Assembly: GCF_032854445.1 (NCBI RefSeq)
Contig: NC_088307.1
Coordinates: 16,940,017 to 16,988,000 of the forward strand
Source of the DNA: Liolophura sinensis
Lineage: Eukaryota; Mollusca; Polyplacophora; Chitonida; Chitonidae
Direction of reading: 5' to 3'
Length of the DNA: 47,984 nucleotides
The stretch's first letter is position 1. Every line of letters begins with the position of its first letter. A program made the translations under genes and the position numbers. Below the pieces are notes generated by a model that did not search any database, was not told where the DNA came from, and worked only from the letters and a program-made list of their open reading frames with translations. Of this stretch, positions 38,701-47,722 are shown one piece after another.

Positions 38701-41700
38701 TTTTCCAGGCGTATTGCTGGGGACCCGAAATTGTGAAGTGTTGAATATTTTCAAAATATGTGTACTGCAGCGGGCTTACTTAGTACTCTATCTCCTGGAG
38801 GAGTACCGCACTACCTCTGAAAATTACCTGTAGCACTGCTTGATGCCTTTGGGTTAGTGCCCAGTAGTTGATCTTCCTAATTGCCTGAATGCCAACAAAC
38901 TTATACAAAGTTTTTCATGGCCCGTTGAATAAGTGGTCTACTAAATTGTGGAATGAGCATTTAATTACGTTTGCCATATGTGATTATCATTCGGATATAA
39001 TCCTGAAAAGATCAAGAAAAAAAAAAAAAAGGTTCTCAGATTGTACATGTATTTTGTGTCCGTGCCATATTTGTACTCTTGAGATACAACTATACAATGT
39101 AAGGACCAAAACATGTATTGCATTATGATATGTTGCCACATACGGCAGTGGCATAAATAAAGGAAGATTTTCATGTTCACACTAACCGAACTAACAGATA
39201 TGGTAACGACTTAATTGCAAAAAAAGTTCGGGAAAATGTCTACATCTGACAGTATATCATATGACATTCTGGTGCAATGAATTCTCTTATAAAGTCATGT
39301 CATAATAAGGTGGGACCGGGTCCTCCGTTACGGACAGAATAATGGCTAGGCCCTTTGTGGGTGGAGAATACCAATAAATTGTACTAGAAGACAATTGGTG
39401 ATTAGTTACAAGAAAAATAAAACTAGAAGAACAATTGACCCATTTCACAACCCTTGGGCTCTAGTTTTAAATAAAGGTTTCTGTGGGCAAGAGAAATAGG
39501 ACAGCTGTTGAGCTTTATGATATTGCCTAGCCGAGGCAGCATTTACTTACTTCGAACTTGTTTACTGCTTTGGACAATTTTCAGCATATCAACATGCATA
39601 TACATGAAGGCTCAATTGTCAAAGGGAACAATTCGAGGTAATGAGTAACTTCATCTGCAGGCAAAGAAGGCACATCTTGCGATAAAGTACTCTTTTCATT
39701 GGACAGCAACATGGAGAATCTTGCAACTGATGCCATGTCATTGTGTTGACAGGGTTACCTCCCTTTGAGACCTTAAAACAGTGAGGCCACTGGAACAATT
39801 GCCCGATATATCCCTCTGCTGTGTTGAAGTGATGGATCTGTTGCTGGATAAAGTGGCAGCACAGTTACTCTGCGAGACGATAACATATGGGGTCGTGAAT
39901 CCTCATTGACGCCTCACCCAATGAGATAGGCACTGAACCTATATGTTTTTGTATCCTCTCACTGAGTAACTAACATTATCAGTAACACAAGAAGTTCAAC
40001 GGCTTCAGGTTAATGGCATAAGGGTCTCAGAAATCAGTGACTTGTACATCCCACACTTTTACACCTGAGCTATTCAGTATTGTGGAATACCCAGGAATAT
40101 GTTGATTGTTTGGTGTTTATGGCCATTTATGTAGTGATAACATACAAGAATCAAAATTTGGACTTGAAAGAGGTAAACAAAGTTCACTTCAGCGCAGTTC
40201 ATCTACACACCATAATGGTGGCAGCCATTGTATTAGCGAAATATTCTTGAATGCAGCTTTAAACACAAATAAAATAAATGAAAGGCATTTACTTGACAAA
40301 GGATCTTTTCAGACCCCTCGGTAGTGGATAACAGCACTAGATACCATTGGAGTATCCTGATCAGTGGAGTGGTTGGTTTGTGTCGGATACTTGGTGGAAT
40401 GGCTTTCCTTTAAAGTTAAAGTATTAACCAACAATTAATACTACAGAGCCAACAAATAAGTCCGCATTCATGCCAAGTCCATTGTAAATTATGTCCAAAA
40501 CTTGCCCTGTTGTGGTTGATTGCTTATGACTTGGGGAAGATCTGGGTGTCATTACAGCAACAAGGTACAGCAACTATAAAAATATGTCATACGACATACT
40601 ATTCAGACTCAAGTGTGAAAATAGATAGTAAACAGGATCTTCTCTATGTCTCCTTAACAACAAGCATGTGGTCATTTTGCCCCACAGTGATAAATCCCCC
40701 CCCCCCCCCCCCCCCCCCCCCAAGTGCTGGTTGACAGGTCATAAGTCTTAATGCTGGGGGTGTCCAGTGTGGGAATCTTTGCTGTGGCATTGTGAAACTG
40801 CAACTTGACTGGGGAAATGCACAAGACTTGGGTGTCCAGGCCGGTGTCTGCTCTGCACTGCACTGAGGCAGCACTAAAACAGGGTGGAAACTTTTGCTTC
40901 ATATAGATATAGTGGTCACATTACACAATGTTCCAAACACACATTAGAATCTTACGAACAGTTAATGTTGAACACGCGGTGATTTTCCTTTGCTGCCAGA
41001 CATTGTAACAATTATGTGAAGGTATCACACTAGTTCAAACATCACCATGTTGTCCAGCTGATAGAAATATTTAATACAAGCTATTTATTTCCAGAGTCTC
41101 CCAAGAAGAAACCAAAGCCAACAGTTAACCAGGTAAGGTCCTTTCAGAACTCTGGCTCTTTCAAACTTATCCCAAATTCCTCAACTTTCTCTCATATGAA
41201 AGAGTGACTATTAGAACAATTTATGTACCTTTCTATTTGTTTTTGGCGACAAAACTTCATTGGTCGGGTTGGCCAATTTCAAGGCTTAAGAAAAAACGTA
41301 ATTTTATCCGTTTAAACAGAAAAATGCCTTCAGAATTAATAATCATCTTGCAAGCAAGCAAAAAGGTTGAATTACAGTACTGCCTGTACCCAACTCCATT
41401 TGTGGTCATTCAGTTAAATAGTTCGTTTTTCTCTGACCAAAATGCACATGTTTAATCCCTGGCATAACCACATCACATTGCAACAGTCTGTTCAAATATA
41501 TTTCTGCCCTCATGCACATCACAAAATGGCAAAATTCAGTGCAAGACTGTCCATAAGCTGGCCACCCACGTTCCCATTTGGAGCCTTGTGGTGAATTTAT
41601 TGTCTAGAGCCTGCAACCTTCAAACTACACTCTATATGCCATGCATTTGGTGTTTCACCTGTGGACAAATAAAGGCATGAAAGTTTGAATATTGATGAAA

Positions 41701-44700
41701 AAATTATCTGAAATGTAAACTTAACCATCACTGTACACATCACAAATATAAATTTGTCAAACAATTGGGAATATAAACACTGTAAGTCGTGGATAAAATC
41801 AAAAGTAACAATATCCATGATCGTATGATGTAGACCTTTTCGAAACTTGTTTGATTCAAAAACTTGTTAGGGTAATACAGGAGTGAGATGCAAAGTGACG
41901 GTTAGGTTCTACCTCAGTGACTTGTTAGGGTAATACAGGAGTGAGATGCAAAGTGACAGTTAGGTTCTACCTCAGTGACTTGTTAGGGTAATACACGAGT
42001 GACATGCAAAGTGACGGTTAGGTTCTACCTCAGTGACTTGTTAGGGTAATACAGGAGTGAGATGCAAAGTGACGGTTAGGTTCTACCTCACTGACTTGTT
42101 AAGGTAATACATGAGTGACATGCAAAGTGACGGTTAGGTTCTACCTCAGTGACTTGTTAGGGTAATACAGGAGTGAGATGCAAAGTGACGGTTAGGTTCT
42201 ACCTCAGTGACTTGTTAGGGTAATACAGGAGTGACATGCAAAGTGACGGTTAGGTTCTACCTCACTGACTTGTTAGGGTAATACAGGAGTGAGATGCAAA
42301 GTGGACGGTTAGGTTCTACCTCAGTGACTTGTTAGGGTAATACAGGAGTGACATGCAAAGTGACGGTTAGGTTCTACCTCAGTGACTTGTTAGGGGTAAT
42401 ACAGGAGTGACATGCAAAGTGACGGTTAGGTTCTACCTCAGTGACTTGTTAAGGTAATACATGAGTGACATGCAAAGTGACGGTTAGGTTCTACCTCAGT
42501 GACTTGTTAGGGTAATACAGGAGTGAGATGCAAAGTGACGGTTAGGTTCTACCTCAGTGACTTGTTAGGGTAATACAGGAGTGAGATGCAAAGTGACAGT
42601 TAGGTTCTACCTCAGTGACTTGTTAGGGTAATACAGGAGTGACATGCAAAGTGACGGTTAGGTTCTACCTCACTGACTTGTTACGGTAATACATGAGTGA
42701 CATGCAAAGTGACGGTTAGGTTCTACCTCAGTGACTTGTTAGGGTAATACAGGAGTGAGATGCAAAGTGACGGTTAGGTTCTACCTCAGTGACTTGTTAG
42801 GGTAATACAGGAGTGACATGCAAAGTGACGGTTAGGTTCTACCTCACTGACTTGTTAGGGTAATACAGGAGTGAGATGCAAAGTGACGGTTAGGTTCTAC
42901 CTCACTGACTTGTTAAGGTAATACATGAGTGACATGCAAAGGGACGGTTAGGTTCTACCTCAGTGACTTGTTAGGGTAATACAGGAGTGAGATGCAAAGT
43001 GACGGTTAGGTTCTACCTCAATGACTTGTTAGGGTAATACAGGAGTGAGATGCAAAGTGACGGTTAGGTTCTACCTCAGTGACTTGTTAGGGTAATACAG
43101 GAGTGACATGCAAAGTGACGGTTAGGTTCTACCTCAGTGACTTGTTAAGGTAATACAGGAGTGAGATGCAAAGGGACGGTTAGGTTCTACCTCAATGACT
43201 TGTTAGGGTGACACAGGAGTGACATGCAAAGGGACGGTTAGGTTCTACCTCAGTGACTTGTTAGGGTAATACAGGAGTGAGATGCAAAGTGACGGTTAGG
43301 TTCTACCTCAGTGACTTGTTAAGGTAATACATGAGTGACATGCAAAGGGACGGTTAGGTTCTACCTCAGTGACTTGTTAGGGTAATACATGAGTGAGATG
43401 CAAAGGGACGGTTAGGTTCTACCTCACTGACTTGTTAGGGTAATACAGGAGTGAGATGCAAAGTGACAATTAGGTTCTACCTCAGTGACTTGTTAGGGTA
43501 ATACAGGAGTGACATGCAAAGGGACGGTTAGGTTCTACCTCAATGACTTGTTAGGGTAATACAGGAGTGAGATGCAAAGTGATGGTTAGGTTCTACCTCA
43601 GTGACTTGTTAGGGTAATACAGGAGTGACATGCAAAGGGACGGTTAGGTTCTACCTCAATGACTTGTTAAGGTAATACATGAGTGAGATGCAAAGGGACG
43701 GTTAGGTTCTACCTCACTGACTTGTTAAGGTAATACACGAGTGACGGTTAGGTTCTACCTCACTGACTTGTTAGGATAATACAGGAGTGTCATGCAAGGT
43801 GACAGTTATGTTCTACCTCAGTGACTTTTTGACCATTTTGTTTTGATAATAGAACTACCACTTACTCCTTCGACAGTGCTGTGTGTGCTATGTGTATGGT
43901 ACTAAAGTATACCACTGCAAAAAAATTCTGTATTTTTAATTTTATTGCCCTTGGAACAGAGAAACATTAAGAACAGAGCAATATCCTTGTGTTGTTCTTG
44001 AGTTTCCCCCTCAGCTGGAAAGTTATGTTCATGTACATTGATCATTTAGTAATGAATTTAATGAATGTTTCTTTCAGACGAGATCTCCAGCCATGTCCCC
44101 ACCAGTGAAAATCACGATAGGCGGTTCTAGTAGCCTGAACAAGATGTCTGTGAAATCTGGGGAGCCGGCCATCCAACCGTCCCACGTCCCCACATCCAGC
44201 TCGGCCGTTCCTTCTCACATGCACCCGCCACAATTGCCGCCCATGCAGCCGTTGCCCCCGGTGCAGTCTCTGCCTCCAGCACTACCCCCTGTTTTCTCAC
44301 CCCATCACCTCAACCCCCCTGCGTTGGAGGACTCACTGTCCCCGCCCCAAATGTCCCCTCCTCTTCTACAGACGGGACTGCCGACATCTGTGATACAACC
44401 CATGCCAGCCTCACCCCCTATAGGTATGTACAGTAGCGTCAACCTGCTTACTGCGTGTAAATCTCAGCTCACTGTCATGGTGAACTCATCAGGAATACTT
44501 TGGTCAAGTGTTGTGTAAGAGGATGGAGCCTATGTCTAATACTAGCCAGTGGAATGTGCTGTTGTATTAATACAAATATGTGGCAGATGTTTTATTCAGG
44601 TTATGCCCCCTTCTTCTGTATTGGTATGTATTGTTCTCCTAGTCTACATGTATATTTATGAACATCTATTAAAGCAAGTCTACACATGTAGATGCAGTAA

Positions 44701-47700
44701 TTTTGGCTTATATCCACAGGCCCTTTATATCTCGCAGAAAGAAAATGAAGTAGACAATTTACGTAGATAAGTAGGTGTAAAGAAAGATTTCTGAGATAAG
44801 CACCGACAGCATCTCCAACACTCAAGACATTACTGTGTAACTCAAACAAATCTCCCATCCTAAACATCATGGGTATCCAAACCTTATCGTAACCTTGACA
44901 TTTTGTTGTCTATAGTCCAATTCGACTGGACAAGCGGTGTGGAATGATCGCAAACAGTAGAGCTCCAGCCAAATGACCCATGAACAACGTAACGTTCATT
45001 GGAGTGATGTTGAGTGCGGTGCGAAAACGAACGCAAACCCAGGCAGATAACCCATTAAGAATGTAACGTTCATTCCATTGATGTTGAGTTTCTAATTAAT
45101 TGGCTGTGTTACAGTTCTCTCGGCTCCTGTGCGCCCTGCCAGTCACAGTTTACCGCAGCAACCTAGTCGGCCTTCTGCCATGGCAACAGCCAAACCCCAG
45201 GGCAAAAATATCAGTAAGTCCCACACAGATTTGTAGAAATCTAACTTAAGATATAAAGAAAACCTAAGGGAAAGACGAAAAGTTACGCCGTGAATACTGT
45301 TCTTAATCTAAAATTTCGTCCAGAATAGTGCATTTGTAAAGGCCGTAAATAACTTGTGCTGCTGAAACTTAATTTTTTCAGTAAAATATCATCCCACCTT
45401 TGGCACAACCTTTAAAATACCTAAAATTCATAGATCAACGGAAGTGATACATAGATTCGGTAAAACTGTGTAACTTGGTCATGAACGAAATCTCAGGTCA
45501 AATATCATCAGACCAAGGGAGACAATCACTATTTTTTTTTCCAGTCCTGAATGTGATTCTGTTTATGAAATTGCTTGCATTTAACTGTTACTCTGTTTTC
45601 ATTGTTGCAGTTCCAGTGCAATCTACAAATGACGGCAACCTGAATCCTCTTTTGCCATCCAGCCATGCGCCTGCGCTGACCCCTCCCCCACCCTCACTGG
45701 ACGTCATGTCACCGCTCCACCCTCAGGAGTCAATGTCACCTTTACAGGTGCCCTCTCCCATCGAGATCTCCCCACCCCATGAGAAGCCTAAACCTAATCC
45801 GTACGCCTTCATGGATGATGATGAATCTAATAGCCCCCACCCAAGTCCTAAGCCAGTTCCGCCAGGAGCTACTGTTTGTAAGTGCTTGATAGATAGATGT
45901 GTTTAAGGGATTGTAACCATTGTTACAATAAAGCCAGACTTGTTTTGTTCTGACTTTTGTCTCATCCAGAAATCACAGGAACCCCCAAAAATTAATGCGA
46001 AAGCAATTCAAAGTTTCATGATGTGACCAAAATATTGTTGATTTGGCGTCAAGCCATACTAATTTATTCAGTTTAAACACTTTTGTCAGCATTGATACTA
46101 CTCTGCTTCAATGAGATGATATTGTCATGTGATTATAATAATAATGAAAACAACAATTTTTAACAAAACCCCAACAACCAACTACCTATTTATGACATAG
46201 GGGACTGCGTAGAAACTGGAAATAAAGGCCATTGAGAAGTCATAATTGTAAATTTTTGGAACGAAGAAAGGGCAAGAATCCTGTTGTGTTGCATTAAGTG
46301 ATTTGTTGGAACTATTCCACAGAATTTCGTGGCTGAATGATAGATTTAAAATCCTTCAGACTTCCGTGAAGCCAAAACAGGCCATGTGTAATCTGTTCCT
46401 GATTTATACCTTGAGTGATACATCATCTGTGTTATTACCTTTCCCCTTTGATGTATTCTTTTATCTGTCCTTCAATGTGTCCAGCGTTGTATATTTTGTT
46501 CCCCCCTGACTGTATGTGTGTTCTGTTCCAGCCGCCAGTGGTGTTGGGGTATCATTTGGTGTAGGAACAGATGGTGGCAAATCAGACCCTAAAGGCTCGT
46601 TAAATGCCATGAAAAAGGTATCTTGAACTGAAGGCATTGGTCATGTGAACAGTAAACGAATACTGAAAATTTTGTGTGACAAATAAGAGGTATAGAATTT
46701 GATATCATGGTTGGAGGTGTTGGTTTAGGGATGCACAGGGCATTTTTATGTGGAGAAAACACTTGTCTAACTAGATCTACCCCACATTGCACATCCTTTT
46801 TGTCTCTTTGAGTTTTTTATTGGCTCATTGTGTTAAGAGCAGGGATTCCCAGCAAGTCTTATCTTCAAAACCAATGACATCTTTGGTAAGCAACATGACA
46901 ATACTATAAGAATCTGGGGTATGGTTGAAGTGAGATTTTTCATTCTGGATTTACTCTGAAAGTTGCATTTCTACTCAGAGTACCTTTGGCCTGAGGTGCA
47001 AACGCCTATCCTAAATCTTCAACAATTTCAGCCACATAGTTCATGTTGGGCATTATTAAAGGAATGCTGCCAGGTCTATACAGGTCATAGTAGAACTTCT
47101 GTGAGGTTTATATGTGAAACTGGGAGGTTTATGGTGAAACTACGTGAAGAAGACATTTCAGTCTTAAAAATGTCATAAATTACATTTTCAATTTTCATCT
47201 AAAGTTACGTTTTTATTTGGTGGATTTTAATTGATTAGGATTTGGTGTACATGTGGCTGGAAAGAAAATAAAAGATTGGTGTGATCTTACATGACGTTTG
47301 TTGGAGAACCACAGGCATTCCACCAACATGGGGCACTCTTAAAGCTTGGCCTGCAGGTGAAAATCTCCTGTGGGTGCAGAAAAGTTTTTCTGTCACATGT
47401 AAAGGTGGTTCCCACGAGCTTCCTCTTCCCATATTTAAGTGATAATATTAAGTGAATATGGCATTTCATAACAGTCAGTTCATTTGAAGACAATGTGGAT
47501 CACCCTTTCGAGGAAAAAAAAAAAAAAAAAAATCACTTCACTACAGATCCTTGGTTGATTGTGTTTTGATAACAGCAGGACATAAAGCTGAAGAATGTGG
47601 GTTCCTGGTCTAGTCTGGCCAGTCTCTCCTCACAACACTCAAACTCAGCCCAGAAGAAGTCCTCATCTGCCATGCAGAGCTTTGAGATGTTTAAGAAGCA

Positions 47701-47722
47701 AGCCAAGGAAAAACTGGAGCGG
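17742..47722 (+). CDS. BRD2/3/4: BET-family bromodomain protein (BRD2/3/4, fs(1)h-like), 3' end beyond window
   Basis: BET proteins bind acetylated histone tails through two bromodomains and recruit elongation and remodelling factors through the ET domain and C-terminus. Twenty-one exons join in frame into 1130 codons. BD1 is about residues 36-141 (WPF 55-57, acetyl-lysine Asn114). A Pro-rich linker covers about 157-290. BD2 is about 362-470 (WPF 381-383, Asn440). Then come a CK2-type cluster [12 protein letters not shown] (497-508), a basic coiled region, the ET domain (about 640-717), a BRD3-like [18 protein letters not shown] segment, and a Ser/Asp tail (to 803). The gene continues with Pro-rich exons and a BRD4-like [12 protein letters not shown] motif (1084-1095). 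The gene therefore spans both short and long BET ends. The start ATG (17742) is the first in an exon open back to its acceptor, so a further upstream coding exon cannot be excluded. Confidence 0.95.
18743..18790 (+). promoter_or_regulatory. Candidate internal promoter in BET intron 1
   Basis: ATTGG (reverse CCAAT) at 18743-18747 and TATAAAT at 18769-18775 sit in a CpG-containing island (about 18575-18840) that contrasts with AT-rich intron. An ATG GAG GAC reading frame (18787) runs 18 codons. May be an alternative BET transcription start. Confidence 0.3.
19337..19572 (+). mobile_element. SINE copy in sense orientation in BET intron 1
   Basis: Plus-strand copy: diverged tRNA-like head (ggccgaagtgattagcacg), then ggcttcctctctgg, the gtataagtgaaatattcttg core and an A-rich tail. 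Diverged but nearly complete. Confidence 0.8.
19664..20229. mobile_element. PIF/Harbinger-like non-autonomous DNA transposon (566 bp)
   Basis: Terminal inverted repeats begin (A/G)CCCCGTCCA and match at about 48 of 56 positions. TTAA flanks both ends (19660-19663, 20230-20233), consistent with a TAA-type Harbinger or TTAA piggyBac duplication. An internal reading frame, [20 protein letters not shown] then [11 protein letters not shown] (from 19875), resembles the basic N-terminal start of Harbinger transposases. No complete transposase remains. Confidence 0.75.
20304..20462 (+). CDS. BRD2/3/4: BET exon 2, start of bromodomain 1 (residues 17-69)
   Basis: Contains [26 protein letters not shown] and [12 protein letters not shown]-terminal linker, helix Z and the WPF shelf. 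Acceptor CTTCAG, donor GTGAGT. Confidence 0.95.
20892..21038 (+). CDS. BRD2/3/4: BET exon 3, bromodomain 1 core (residues 70-118)
   Basis: [20 protein letters not shown] followed by [12 protein letters not shown]. Asn114 is the acetyl-lysine-binding asparagine (BRD4 N140 equivalent); Tyr71 matches Y97. Confidence 0.96.
21312..21380 (+). CDS. BRD2/3/4: BET exon 4, end of bromodomain 1 (residues 119-141)
   Basis: Encodes [18 protein letters not shown] through MPTE, helix C of BD1. Phase 0 on both sides. A run of 18 G follows in the intron. Confidence 0.95.
21406..21423 (+). repeat. 18-bp poly-G tract
   Basis: Homopolymer in a BET intron just after exon 4; a possible sequencing or assembly length error and a G-quadruplex candidate. 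Confidence 0.9.
21855..21899 (+). CDS. BRD2/3/4: BET exon 5 (residues 142-156)
   Basis: Short 45-nt exon, [15 protein letters not shown], ending GTGAGA. Frame-neutral, so it could be skipped. Polypyrimidine tract before it is weak. Confidence 0.78.
22705..23100 (+). CDS. BRD2/3/4: BET exon 6, Pro/Ala-rich linker (residues 157-288)
   Basis: Encodes a disordered linker rich in Pro, Ala, Ser and Lys ([20 protein letters not shown] near its start). No folded domain, typical of the BET inter-bromodomain region. Donor GTTTGT is weak. Confidence 0.9.
23101..25387 (+). other. BET intron, about 2.3 kb, no gene seen
   Basis: AT-rich non-coding sequence with a poly-A run near 23898. Nothing resembling a domain, RNA gene or the window's SINE was found. 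Confidence 0.6.
25388..25558 (+). CDS. BRD2/3/4: BET exon 7, motif A region (residues 289-345)
   Basis: Begins [14 protein letters not shown], the nearly invariant BET nuclear-localisation/motif A, and ends [18 protein letters not shown] second usable donor lies 12 nt downstream at 25571. Confidence 0.95.
26594..26638 (+). CDS. BRD2/3/4: Candidate alternative 45-nt BET exon
   Basis: Acceptor TTTTCAG and donor GAG/GTAAAA bracket 15 in-frame codons, [15 protein letters not shown], between exons 7 and 8. Without it, exon 7 joins exon 8 in the same frame. Similar Ser/Gly insertions occur here in BET isoforms. Not counted in the residue numbering. Confidence 0.5.
27272..27367 (+). CDS. BRD2/3/4: BET exon 8, start of bromodomain 2 (residues 346-377)
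   Basis: Contains [19 protein letters not shown] and AKKHA, matching the BET BD2 helix Z (vertebrate LSEQLKHCNGILKE). Phase 0 on both sides. Confidence 0.95.
27902..28003 (+). CDS. BRD2/3/4: BET exon 9, bromodomain 2 WPF shelf and ZA loop (residues 378-411)
   Basis: [20 protein letters not shown] and [17 protein letters not shown] shelf and ZA loop of BD2. Splice phases match BD1 exons. Confidence 0.96.
28663..28791 (+). CDS. BRD2/3/4: BET exon 10, bromodomain 2 pocket (residues 412-454)
   Basis: Encodes [19 protein letters not shown]; Asn440 is the acetyl-lysine anchor. The residue four after it, a His in vertebrate BD2s (BRD4 H437), is Ser444 here. Confidence 0.96.
29254..29448 (+). CDS. 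BRD2/3/4: BET exon 11, bromodomain 2 end and acidic Ser cluster (residues 455-519)
   Basis: [14 protein letters not shown] ends BD2. [16 protein letters not shown] is the CK2-type phosphorylation cluster (NPS) that in BRD4 controls chromatin binding. Ends in LRELQEQ, leading into motif B. Confidence 0.95.
29783..30209 (+). CDS. BRD2/3/4: BET exon 12, basic region and start of ET domain (residues 520-662)
   Basis: [18 protein letters not shown] (motif B coiled coil), a long Lys/Arg/Glu run, a Pro/Lys-rich spacer, then [20 protein letters not shown], the first ET helix. Phase 1 donor. Confidence 0.95.
30210..32156 (+). other. Left part of 3-kb BET intron, no gene seen
   Basis: Intron interrupts the ET domain. 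Only short open frames. No conserved element recognised. Confidence 0.55.
32157..32275 (+). mobile_element. Truncated SINE, sense to the BET gene
   Basis: Retains ctgctaatggttgtggg, tttcctctcaccataatgct and a deleted form of the core followed by aacaccaatgaaataaatc. Head missing. Confidence 0.72.
33206..33376 (+). CDS. BRD2/3/4: BET exon 13, ET domain (residues 662-719)
   Basis: [38 protein letters not shown] and [18 protein letters not shown]: helices 2-3 of ET, the surface that recruits NSD3, JMJD6 and chromatin remodellers. Near-identical to vertebrate BETs. Confidence 0.97.
33414..33500 (+). mobile_element. Truncated SINE tail fragment just after the ET exon
   Basis: Starts at cctcccaccataatgctggc and ends at the aacaccaatcaatt tail, 38 nt downstream of BET exon 13. 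Confidence 0.75.
33882..34004 (+). CDS. BRD2/3/4: BET exon 14, BRD2/3-type coiled segment (residues 719-760)
   Basis: [20 protein letters not shown] and [14 protein letters not shown] match the segment after ET in BRD2/BRD3, which vertebrate BRD4 lacks in this form. Confidence 0.93.
34260..34391 (+). CDS. BRD2/3/4: BET exon 15, Ser/Asp-rich tail (residues 760-804)
   Basis: A run of Ser with interspersed Asp and Glu ending SSESSDSES, equivalent to the C-terminal Ser tail of BRD2/BRD3. Its donor is the weak G/GTTAGA; reading through gives Gly then TAG. Confidence 0.93.
34392..35935 (+). other. BRD2/3/4: Candidate short-isoform 3' end (read-through stop and 3' UTR)
   Basis: If the exon 15 donor is ignored, the frame ends GGT TAG at 34391-34396. 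A downstream AATAAA at 35908-35913 is followed by a GT-rich stretch to about 35985. TGTATATA Pumilio-type motifs occur at 35678-35685 and 35846-35853. Together these look like a 3' UTR rather than ordinary intron. Confidence 0.45.
35084..35100 (+). CDS. BRD2/3/4: Candidate alternative terminal coding exon (DAKVH, stop)
   Basis: A very strong pyrimidine tract (35053-35080) ends TCTTAG at 35083. Joined to exon 15 in phase 1 it reads D-A-K-V-H then TAA (35098-35100). Competes with the read-through model for a short isoform. Confidence 0.3.
35936..40204 (+). other. Large BET intron, no gene seen
   Basis: About 4 kb without a recognised domain, RNA gene or tandem array. Open frames are short and compositionally biased. 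Confidence 0.55.
40205..40280 (+). mobile_element. Short diverged SINE fragment
   Basis: Contains acaccataatggtggcagcc, a diverged gaaatattcttga core and an aaataaaataaatg tail. Sense to the BET gene. Confidence 0.6.
40696..40721 (+). repeat. 26-bp poly-C tract
   Basis: Homopolymer in the large BET intron. Length likely polymorphic or uncertain. Confidence 0.9.
41095..41132 (+). CDS. BRD2/3/4: BET exon 16, 38-nt link to the long C-terminus (residues 804-816)
   Basis: Completes a Glu codon and encodes [12 protein letters not shown], with acceptor TTTCCAG and donor GTAAGG. Its phase fits both neighbours. It is the entry to the long isoform after a 6.7-kb intron. Confidence 0.85.
41863..43824. 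repeat. 58-bp satellite array, 34 copies, inside a BET intron
   Basis: Unit begins cttgttagggtaatacagga and ends gttctacctcagtga. Thirty-one units are 58 bp, two are 59 bp (one-base insertions) and one near the right end is 46 bp. Variant sites (GAGATG/GACATG, ACAGG/ACATG, AGTGAC/AGGGAC, CAGT/CACT/CAAT) recur in a patchy order. Last unit is the most diverged. Confidence 0.97.
44078..44423 (+). CDS. BRD2/3/4: BET exon 17, Pro-rich region (residues 817-932)
   Basis: Starts [20 protein letters not shown] and continues into a Pro/Met/Ser/Leu-rich disordered stretch. Acceptor TTTCAG, donor GTATGT, phase 1. Confidence 0.9.
44971..45089. repeat. Imperfect 74-bp direct repeat upstream of BET exon 18
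   Basis: Two copies of a 45-nt block containing gtaacgttcatt and gatgttgagt, 74 bp apart, ending 25 nt before the exon 18 acceptor. Confidence 0.7.
45115..45213 (+). CDS. BRD2/3/4: BET exon 18, Pro/Gln/Ser region (residues 932-965)
   Basis: Encodes [20 protein letters not shown] through GKNI. Phases 1 in and 1 out fit exons 17 and 19. Disordered. Confidence 0.87.
45611..45877 (+). CDS. BRD2/3/4: BET exon 19, Pro-rich region (residues 965-1054)
   Basis: Encodes [17 protein letters not shown] and [18 protein letters not shown]; repeated MSP(P)L motifs. Acceptor TTGCAG, donor GTAAGT, phase 1. Confidence 0.9.
45878..46531 (+). other. BET intron, nothing further seen
   Basis: AT-rich intron between exons 19 and 20 without a recognisable repeat or second gene. 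Confidence 0.6.
46532..46617 (+). CDS. BRD2/3/4: BET exon 20, Gly/Ser/Lys linker (residues 1054-1082)
   Basis: Encodes [20 protein letters not shown] then KGSLNAMKK. Acceptor TTCCAG after a pyrimidine tract, donor GTATCT (weak). Frame fits exon 21. Confidence 0.85.
46618..47578 (+). other. BET intron with poly-A run
   Basis: Intron between exons 20 and 21. Contains a roughly 18-base A run at 47514-47532 shortly before the exon 21 acceptor. No further coding signal. Confidence 0.6.
47579..47722 (+). CDS. BRD2/3/4: BET exon 21, BRD4-like C-terminal motif (residues 1083-1130)
   Basis: [20 protein letters not shown] and [15 protein letters not shown] align with the BRD4-long segment KIKNMGSWASL...SFEQFRRAAREKEE. 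Downstream exons, with the C-terminal P-TEFb-binding motif, should lie past the window. The acceptor is a tandem CAGCAG. Confidence 0.92.

Noticed and set aside
41863-43824. CRISPR-like array
   Set aside because: The units are contiguous and share the whole 58 bp. There are no unique spacers, and the context is a eukaryotic intron.
41863-43824. Interstitial telomere repeat, because each unit contains TTAGGG
   Set aside because: TTAGGG occurs once per 58-bp unit and never in tandem, so it is a chance substring.
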